Source: an uncultured Verrucomicrobiota bacterium (GTDB taxonomy: Bacteria > Verrucomicrobiota > Verrucomicrobiia > Limisphaerales > UBA9464). From it: a DNA stretch of 5,871 bases. A program made the translations under genes and the position numbers. How positions within the stretch are numbered: position 1 is the first letter of the stretch; each line of letters starts with the position of its first letter. The notes under the pieces were generated by a model, which ran no database searches, had not been told where the DNA came from, and saw only the letters and a program-made list of their open reading frames with translations. Below are positions 1 to 4,796 of the stretch, piece by piece. Where the stretch lies: assembly GCA_903925515.1 (NCBI GenBank), contig CAIYFP010000497.1, forward strand, positions 1-5,871. The letters run 5' to 3'.

Positions 1-2
1 CC

Positions 3-152
3 TTCTCGATCCAACGCGCCGACTCCATCGCGGGGCCATTTGTGGACTGGAAGCCCGTCGTCGCCGCCAGCCATGGCATGCAATCGATCGCCGACGCCGA
101 CCCCGCCGGGACCTCCGCCCAAAGATACTACCGCTTGTCCGTCCTGCCGTAG
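3..152 (+). CDS. C-terminal end of a secreted/surface protein (partial, 5' end outside window)
   Basis: Frame 3 is open from the left edge to a TAG at 150-152 and gives 49 residues. It has no start codon here, so this is the tail of a gene that begins upstream. The peptide begins FSIQRADSIAGPFVDW and ends QRYYRLSVLP, with a DADPAGTS segment between. This pattern of a 'Q-R-A-x-x-x-x-G-P-F' strand, then an aspartate-proline turn, then 'Q-R-Y/F-Y-R-L/V' at the very end is typical of the small beta-rich C-terminal module that closes many large secreted proteins in Verrucomicrobiota. The sensible composition (two tyrosines, two aromatic-rich strands, and none of the Arg/Pro/His bias of the false frames) supports real coding. 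The catalytic or binding part is not in the window, so the function of the whole protein is unknown. The family assignment is from recollection of the pattern. Confidence 0.72.
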   Translation, partial: FSIQRADSIAGPFVDWKPVVAASHGMQSIADADPAGTSAQRYYRLSVLP

Positions 153-272
153 GCCATGGAAAGCCCGACCGGAGTGGCTCCCGCCCCCCCAAGGCAAACC
201 CCATGAGGTTGCACGAGGGGCGCCAAGGTTCCCCGGCGAGCCCGTTCAGGCGCGGACGCGGGGCAGGACGGA

Positions 273-293
273 GGCGGGGTGGGGAACCCCGCC
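273..293 (-). terminator. GC-rich stem-loop between convergent genes
   Basis: GGCGGGGT (273-280) pairs perfectly with ACCCCGCC (286-293) around a five-base loop, giving an 8-bp stem. It lies 12 bases past the stop of the minus-strand PEP-CTERM gene and about 120 bases past the stop of the plus-strand partial gene, so it is placed to end transcription from the right and possibly from both sides. There is no T-run after it on either strand, so it is not a classical intrinsic terminator; a Rho-dependent or stem-only role is inferred. A competing inner palindrome, GGGGAACCCC at 281-290, overlaps it. Confidence 0.45.
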
Positions 294-305
294 ACGAGCC
301 GGGGG

Positions 306-1385
306 TCAGCGACGGCGACGGAAGAGCCAGAGGCCGCCGATGCCGGCCGCGAGGAGCGCGTAGGTGCCCGGCTCGGGAACAACCGTGACGGCGAACGCCT
401 GGATGCCTTGGTTGGAGCTCATGGCGTACAGGACGTTGCTGCCGTCGTCGAGCTTGCCCCATGCCAAGGAACCGGTGCCGTTGGCATTGCCCGCCAACGT
501 CCCGGTCGTGTTCTTGCTCTCCGCGAGCAACGTCGGAGCGGACGGATTGCTGACGTCGTACACGCGCACGAGCGACGCGGTGGCGGTGGAGGAGGCATCC
601 AACGTGGCCAAAAGCGGGAGACCATCGACGACGTTGTAGGCCACCGCGCGTTCCGTGGCAGACACTGGGGCGCTCAGGAGCAACGAGCCGGTTGCGCCGG
701 TGAACTGGGCGAGCCTCAGGCTGCCTCCCTGCGTGCCGACCACCGTGTTCGCATCGACGAGCGCCAGGCCGAGTCGGAAGTCGCCGGTGGCGGTGGACGG
801 GACGGCGACGGCGGTGGCGTTGCCCCCGGAGAAGGAAGCGAAACCGGCCGAGCCGGTGCCGCTGGCGACGATCACGGTGGAGTCGCCCGAGCCGTGAACG
901 GCGAAGGAGTCCCCGATGCGGGGAAGGCCGGGGTTGACGTTGTAGGCGACGGTGGGCTCGGCGGTGTTGTTGGCCCACCGATAAACCTTGAAGGGAGTTC
1001 CAACGGCCGTCGTGAGGTTGCCGACGTAGATGGCGCCGTCCCCGGCGACGCCGGCCATGTTGACGCTGAACGTGCCTCCCGAGATGCCGGTGGTGCTGAG
1101 GCCGCCGAGGTCCGCGCCCGTCGCGGGGTTCAGGACTCGCACGTTGTTGCCGCCGGCGCGGGAGACCAGGTAAAGGCTTCCATTTCCGAAGGCGATGCCG
1201 CGCTCGAGGTTGCCCGTGCCCAGGAAAGAATAGCCGCCCTCGCCCGGTGCAAGCCAGCCGTCTCCGCCGCCAAAGCTGGCGAGCGGGGCCAGCTCGACAT
1301 CCAGGCCGGACTGCCCGAGCAACGCCGTGGGAAGGACAACGGGAAGAAACGCATAGCCAAGCTTCCGGAAGGAAAAGTTCTTCAT
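306..1385 (-). CDS. Exported PEP-CTERM sorting domain protein (possible DUF4623 family)
   Basis: This 359-residue protein is made as a precursor. Residues 1-25 form a signal peptide: positive start MKNFSFRK, hydrophobic core, and a likely cut near ALLGQ. The C-terminus is a textbook PEP-CTERM tag: VPEPG at 336-340, a hydrophobic stretch at about 341-354, then RRRR at 356-359. In known systems this tag is recognised by an exosortase that processes the protein at the cytoplasmic membrane for delivery to the surface or matrix. The body (about 30-330) is rich in Gly, Ser, Thr, Ala and Val, with repeating strand-turn units such as VSRAGGNNVRVLNPATGADL and VRVYDVSNPSAPTLL, suggesting a beta-propeller-like or beta-solenoid fold. 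The segment around SGGTFSVNMAGVAGDGAIYV recalls proteins annotated DUF4623, but this is from memory. No catalytic motif is evident. The ATG at 1385 is chosen because the signal peptide follows directly; only a weak GGCGAG lies upstream. It is transcribed divergently from the exported lactonase. No exosortase gene is in the window. Confidence 0.9.
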   Translation of the reverse strand: MKNFSFRKLGYAFLPVVLPTALLGQSGLDVELAPLASFGGGDGWLAPGEGGYSFLGTGNLERGIAFGNGSLYLVSRAGGNNVRVLNPATGADLGGLSTTGISGGTFSVNMAGVAGDGAIYVGNLTTAVGTPFKVYRWANNTAEPTVAYNVNPGLPRIGDSFAVHGSGDSTVIVASGTGSAGFASFSGGNATAVAVPSTATGDFRLGLALVDANTVVGTQGGSLRLAQFTGATGSLLLSAPVSATERAVAYNVVDGLPLLATLDASSTATASLVRVYDVSNPSAPTLLAESKNTTGTLAGNANGTGSLAWGKLDDGSNVLYAMSSNQGIQAFAVTVVPEPGTYALLAAGIGGLWLFRRRR

Positions 1386-1582
1386 AGTACGCTCGCCAGT
1401 GAAGTGTTGAAGGCATTCGGCTTCCTCCCATCGGCCGGGTCAATGGGTTTGTGGCGGAATGGGGGCGTCCGCCGACTCCAGCCCGGTTGTCGCGCGAGGT
1501 TGGACCGCGTCGGGCCGATGCGGAGACCCGGCCCGGGTTCTTCGTGGTTGCGGCGAAGGCCCCGAAGGCATGGGATGGGCGC
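1386..1582. promoter_or_regulatory. Divergent intergenic region between PEP-CTERM gene and lactonase operon
   Basis: These 197 bases separate two outward-facing start codons and must hold the promoters for both the minus-strand PEP-CTERM gene and the plus-strand operon. I could not find a convincing -35/-10 pair for either. One short perfect inverted repeat is visible: ACCCGG (1526-1531), C, CCGGGT (1533-1538), about 45 bases before the lactonase start. A second arm pair, CTTCG (1540-1544) and CGAAG (1554-1558), follows it. They could be an operator or leader hairpins, but in such GC-rich DNA short palindromes also arise by chance. The lactonase reading frame stays open through 1451-1582 without good coding character. 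Confidence 0.4.
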
Positions 1583-2737
1583 ATGTTGACCCCCTTGATT
1601 CGTCGTTGGGCCCCATGGTGCCTCGCGTTCGCCCTCCCCGCCGTCCCGGTCGCAGCGGACTCCTACCTTGTGTTCGTCGGCACGTATTCCGGGCCAAGGT
1701 CGGAAGGCATCTACTCGTACCGGTTCGACCCCGCGACCGGCGTGATCGAGGAACTGGGTCTCGCCGCGCCGTCCCGAAGCCCGAGCTTCCTCGCGCTGCA
1801 TCCCAACGGGCGGTTCCTCTATGCCGTCAACGAGTCCGGGCGGCCCGACGGCCGCAAGGAGGGGGCGATCACGGCGTTCGCGATCGATGCGGGGACCGGG
1901 CGGTTGCGCGAGTTGAACCATGTCCCGAGCGTGGGGGCGGGCCCGTGCCACGTCGCGGTGGACCCGTCGGGGCGTCAGGTGCTGGCCGCGAACTACGGCG
2001 GCGGCTCGTCGATCTCCGTGAGCGTTGAGCCCGACGGCCGTCTGGGCGCGCAGTCCGCGTTTCACCAACATGCGGGCTCGTCCGTGAACCCGGCCCGGCA
2101 GAAGGAACCCCATGCGCACTCGGTGAACCTCGCCCCGGGCGGGCGTTTTGCCTACGTGGCCGACCTCGGGATGGACCGTGTGCTGGTGTATCCGTTCGAC
2201 CCGGCGCGGGGATTGTCCGGGCCGCCGCGCGCGGATTCCCCGAGGCTGGCCCCGGGCTCGGGACCGAGGCATCTCGCGGTGCATCCGTCGGGCCGGACCG
2301 CCTACGTGATCAACGAGATGCTTTCGACGATCACGACCTTCCGCGTGGGGGGGGGCGGCGGCACGTTGGAGGCCTTGCAGACCGTCCCCACGTTGCCGGC
2401 GGGGTTTGATGGCGGCAGCTCGACGGCGGAGGTGGTGGTGCATCCCTCGGGGCGGTTCGTGTACGGGTCGAACCGTGGCCACGACAGCCTCGCGATCTTT
2501 GGCGTGGACGAGGCAAGCGGGCGACTCACGCCCATGGGGCACGAGCCGACCGGGGGCCGCACGCCGCGCAACGTCTGCATCGATCCCGAGGGCAAGACCC
2601 TTTGGGCGGCGAACCAGAGCACGGACAACATCGTGGTGTTCCGGGTGGATGCGGCGACGGGGCGGCTGGAGAGAACGGGGCAGGAACTCAAGGTGGGCTC
2701 GCCGGTGTGCGTGCGGTTCCTGAAGGTGTCGCGGTGA
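1583..2737 (+). CDS. Exported lactonase-family beta-propeller protein (6-phosphogluconolactonase-like, YbhE/COG2706 type)
   Basis: The 384-residue product has the repeated blade signatures of the Pgl/YbhE lactonase family, a seven-bladed propeller. These are FVGTYSG (31-37), SPSFLALHPNGRFLYAVNE (66-84), GPCHVAVDPSGRQVLAANYG (120-139), EPHAHSV (175-181), GSGPRHLAVHPSGRTAYVIN (225-244), AEVVVHPSGRFVYGSNRGHD (282-301) and TPRNVCIDPEGKTLWAANQS (327-346). Length matches the family. Characterised cytosolic members hydrolyse 6-phosphogluconolactone in the pentose phosphate pathway. This one begins with a signal peptide (LIRRW, then a hydrophobic core, with a likely cut after VPVAA at about residue 25), so it probably acts outside the cytoplasm on another lactone or as a non-enzymatic propeller. 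The start at 1583 is preferred over the ATG at 1451 because it puts the signal peptide at the N-terminus; the extra 44 upstream residues look non-coding. The ribosome site is weak (GAAGG at 1565-1569). It is probably the first gene of an operon, 60 bases before the next start. An all-glycine loop at 256-260 is encoded partly by a run of nine G. Confidence 0.93.
   Translation: MLTPLIRRWAPWCLAFALPAVPVAADSYLVFVGTYSGPRSEGIYSYRFDPATGVIEELGLAAPSRSPSFLALHPNGRFLYAVNESGRPDGRKEGAITAFAIDAGTGRLRELNHVPSVGAGPCHVAVDPSGRQVLAANYGGGSSISVSVEPDGRLGAQSAFHQHAGSSVNPARQKEPHAHSVNLAPGGRFAYVADLGMDRVLVYPFDPARGLSGPPRADSPRLAPGSGPRHLAVHPSGRTAYVINEMLSTITTFRVGGGGGTLEALQTVPTLPAGFDGGSSTAEVVVHPSGRFVYGSNRGHDSLAIFGVDEASGRLTPMGHEPTGGRTPRNVCIDPEGKTLWAANQSTDNIVVFRVDAATGRLERTGQELKVGSPVCVRFLKVSR
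2347..2355 (+). repeat. Run of nine G inside the lactonase gene
   Basis: Nine consecutive G at 2347-2355 are followed by CGGCGGC and encode the end of a valine codon and a stretch of five glycines (residues 256-260) in a loop before the LEALQTVPTLP strand. The reading frame is intact across it. Homopolymers this long are prone to length changes in replication and to miscounting in sequencing, and any one-base change would truncate or scramble the last third of the propeller. Confidence 0.6.
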
Positions 2738-2781
2738 CGGCGGCGCCCTCGCGCATCCGCGCTGGTCCGCATGGTGCGCAT

Positions 2782-2788
2782 GGGTAGG
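2782..2788 (+). promoter_or_regulatory. Ribosome binding site deciding the start of the ATP-grasp-like gene
   Basis: GGGTAGG lies nine bases before the ATG at 2798. The earlier in-frame ATG codons at 2771 and 2780 have nothing comparable upstream, so 2798 is chosen as the start. Confidence 0.45.
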
Positions 2789-2797
2789 TTCGGGACG

Positions 2798-4114
2798 ATG
2801 ACGGACGCGGAAAGAGCGGGGCGGGTGCGCGCGGCGATGCCACCCGGGGGGTTGTTTGCGGGCCAACGATGGCGGGCCGGGACGCGGGCGTTCGCGTTGG
2901 AGCCCGGCTTGATGCGCGAGTTGGAGGGCCTTGGCCGGGTGTTCCTCCAGTTCTACCGGGCGGTCAACCAGTTGTACCGGCGCTCGGTGGAGGGACGTGC
3001 CCCGGGATGGGTTGCGGCCTTGCTGGACCAAGGGAAGCCGGGGTCCTTGGTCGCATGGCAACGCTGCCATGGCCTTCGCAACGAGCTTCCCCGCGTGATC
3101 CGGCCCGACGTGCTCCTTGCGGAGGACGGGCTGGCCGTGTCCGAGCTGGACTCGGTCCCGGGTGGCATCGGGCTGACCCAATGGCTGAACGAGACGTACG
3201 CGGGCCTTGGCGACGCAGTCGTGGGCGGGCCGGAGGGCATGATGCGGGGCTTCGAGGGCATCTTCGGCGACGCAGGAACGGTCCACGTGGTGGTGTCGGA
3301 GGAGGCGGGGTCGTACCGCCCGGAGATGGAGTGGCTGGCGGGTCGGCTGGGCGGTCGGTTTCGCGTCGTTGGACAGGACATGGGCGAGGTGCCGGACGGG
3401 GACGCGGTGTATCGGTTCTTCGAGTTGTTCGACTTGGCGAGCGTGCCGGGCGCGGAGGGGTGGTTCCGGGCGGCGGCGGGGGGAAGGTTGCGGGTGACGC
3501 CGCCCCCGCGGCCGATCTTCGAGGAGAAGCTGTTGTTTGCGTTGCTCTGGAACCGGAACCTGCGGGATTTCTGGAGGCAGGAGCTGGGCGAGGGATTCAT
3601 GGGGCGCCTTCTGAAGATCGTCCCCCGAAGCTGGGTCATGGACCCGTCGCCGTTGCCGCCGCACGCGGGCCTTCCCGGGCTCGGCCTGACGGACTGGCGG
3701 CAAATGAAGGAATGGTCGCAGCGAGAGAGGGAGAAGATCCTCAAGATCTCGGGGTACTCGCCGATGGCATGGGGTTCCCGGGGCGTGCACCTCGGCAGCG
3801 ACCTGAGCCGCGAGGAATGGTCCCGGGCGGTGGACGAGGCTCTCGGCGCATGGCCCGCGTCGCCCCATGTCCTCCAGGAGTACCGGAGGCCGCGCTCGTT
3901 GCCCGTGGTCTGGGCGGACGAGTCCGGCTCGACCCGCGAGATGGCGTCGCGCGTGCGGCTGTGCCCGTACTACTTCGTGCATGGCGAGGGGGACGCCGCG
4001 CGCACCGTGCTTGGGGGCGTGATGGCAACCGCGTGTCCGGCGGACAAGAAAATCATCCACGGGATGACCGACGCGGTGATCGTGCCGTGCGCGACGGCAG
4101 GGGGCACGGCATGA
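2798..4114 (+). CDS. Uncharacterised protein resembling circularly permuted ATP-grasp / glutathionylspermidine synthase enzymes
   Basis: The product is 438 residues from the ATG at 2798 (447 if the ATG at 2771 is used). I know no named gene for it, but its motif order matches circularly permuted ATP-grasp proteins (COG2308 / glutathionylspermidine-synthase type). These motifs are RPDVLLAEDGLAVSELDSVP (102-121), followed by GGIGLTQWLNE; FEEKLLFALLWNRNLRDF (241-258), like the 'ENK-LLALL-DPRF' region; and IVPRSWVMD (274-282). Next come LKISGYSPMAWGSRGVHLG (315-333), with Lys316 and the Gly-rich loop as probable nucleotide contacts, and PHVLQEYRRP (356-365), like 'yVvQErv'. A C-terminal segment RVRLCPYYFV (385-394) precedes LGGVMA. 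Such enzymes join a carboxylate to an amine using ATP; the substrate here is unknown. No amidase, transglutaminase-like or alpha-E partner is present. No signal peptide or membrane segment is seen, so it is probably cytosolic. Its stop overlaps the MarC start as ATGA, implying coupled translation. Coding is certain; the fold call is fairly good and the activity is unproven. Confidence 0.8.
   Translation: MTDAERAGRVRAAMPPGGLFAGQRWRAGTRAFALEPGLMRELEGLGRVFLQFYRAVNQLYRRSVEGRAPGWVAALLDQGKPGSLVAWQRCHGLRNELPRVIRPDVLLAEDGLAVSELDSVPGGIGLTQWLNETYAGLGDAVVGGPEGMMRGFEGIFGDAGTVHVVVSEEAGSYRPEMEWLAGRLGGRFRVVGQDMGEVPDGDAVYRFFELFDLASVPGAEGWFRAAAGGRLRVTPPPRPIFEEKLLFALLWNRNLRDFWRQELGEGFMGRLLKIVPRSWVMDPSPLPPHAGLPGLGLTDWRQMKEWSQREREKILKISGYSPMAWGSRGVHLGSDLSREEWSRAVDEALGAWPASPHVLQEYRRPRSLPVVWADESGSTREMASRVRLCPYYFVHGEGDAARTVLGGVMATACPADKKIIHGMTDAVIVPCATAGGTA
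4099..4104 (+). promoter_or_regulatory. Ribosome binding site for the MarC gene
   Basis: AGGGGG sits six bases before the ATG at 4111, inside the end of the preceding gene. With the ATGA stop/start overlap it supports 4111 as the true MarC start and argues against a separate start at the internal ATG 4235. Confidence 0.5.
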
Positions 4115-4762
4115 CGACGTCGGAGTATGCGTTGCTGGCGTTGAGCTCGTTGTTCGTGATCGTGGACCCGATCGCGGCGGTGCCCGCGTTCGTGACCATG
4201 ACGTCGGGCAACTCCCCCCGGCGAGCGGCTGAGGATGGCGCGGATGGCGTCGGTGGTGGCGGGGTTCCTGCTGCTGGTGTTCGCGGTGGTAGGCAACGCG
4301 TTGTTCCGGTTCCTTGGCATCACGATCCCGGCGTTCCAGATGGCGGGCAGCGTCGTGTTGTTGCTGGTGGCGCTGGACATGGTGCGGGCGCAGCGGTCGC
4401 GGGTGCGTCACACGGACGAGGAGGAGGCGGAGGGAATGGCCAAGGAGGACGTGGCGATCACGCCGTTGGCGGTGCCGATGCTGGCGGGGCCGGGGGCCAT
4501 CTCGACGGTGATCCTGCTGCATGCGAAGGCGGACGACTGGCCGAAGCGGGTCGTGCTGGGCCTTGCGATCGTGGCGGTGTCGGTCGCGAGCTACGGGACG
4601 TTCGTCCTTGCGAGCCGGGGCAGCCGTTGGCTGGCGCCCATCGCGATGCGCGTGGTGGAGCGGATCATGGGCCTGCTGCTGGCCGCGATCGCGTTCCAGT
4701 TCCTGATCAACGCGCTCGTCGAGCTCGGCATCGTCGCGAAACGATCCCCGGCCGGTGTTTGA
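4111..4762 (+). pseudogene. MarC family six-helix membrane protein, interrupted by a one-base frameshift
   Basis: Two frames together encode one MarC-family protein. Codons 1-36 (MTTSEYALLALSSLF, then VIVDPIAAVPAFVTM) are read from 4111. The rest (ERLRMARMASVVAGF and onward to AKRSPAGV) is read one base later and ends at the TGA 4760-4762. Removing one C from the run at 4214-4219 gives a continuous 216-residue protein, the usual family length, with NSPGERLRMA at the junction, as expected from the family's 'sP-E-R-r-r-A'. Six helices are predicted at about 7-29, 46-69, 71-91, 115-136, 146-166 and 185-206. Family hallmarks present are FVIVDPI (15-21), IPAFQMAGS (72-80) and PLAVPMLAGPGAIS (118-131). 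MarC proteins are inner-membrane proteins of unsettled function; the old link to multiple antibiotic resistance was not upheld. Without the shift, the first frame has no stop until 5457 and would run into unrelated sequence. It is the last gene of the plus-strand operon, coupled to the ATP-grasp-like gene. Both halves keep normal coding character, so the lesion is recent or an error. Confidence 0.85.
4214..4219 (+). other. Frameshift site: run of six C in the MarC gene
   Basis: The sequence ACTCCCCCCGGCGAG carries six C. Five would read TCC CCC GGC GAG (Ser-Pro-Gly-Glu) and join the two halves of MarC in one frame. The extra base is thus in, or next to, this run. Whether it is a sequencing miscall, a true indel or a site where polymerase or ribosome slips cannot be told from one sequence. 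Confidence 0.75.
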
Positions 4763-4766
4763 GGCC

Positions 4767-4781
4767 CGCCCGCAAAGGGCG
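4767..4781. terminator. Weak hairpin between convergent MarC and glycosyltransferase genes
   Basis: CGCCC (4767-4771) pairs with GGGCG (4777-4781) around the loop GCAAA, a 5-bp stem starting four bases after the MarC stop. It sits in the 34-base gap between two convergent stops, where a shared terminator is expected. There is no T-run on either strand; instead nine G (4786-4794) follow on the plus strand. A terminator role is inferred from position only. Confidence 0.25.
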
Positions 4782-4796
4782 CGTCGGGGGGGGGAG

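Noticed and set aside
1451..1582. N-terminal extension of the lactonase to the ATG at 1451
   Set aside because: It would bury the signal peptide behind 44 residues of low-quality sequence; the ATG at 1583 fits better.
279..1589. 436-codon plus-strand open frame opposite the PEP-CTERM gene
   Set aside because: Composition is Gly/Arg/Ala/Glu-rich and low in hydrophobic structure, while the opposite strand encodes a complete signal peptide to PEP-CTERM protein.
4235..4762. MarC as a stand-alone shorter gene starting at the ATG 4235
   Set aside because: It would lack the first helix and the conserved FVIVDPI motif, which are present just upstream in the neighbouring frame with a good ribosome site.
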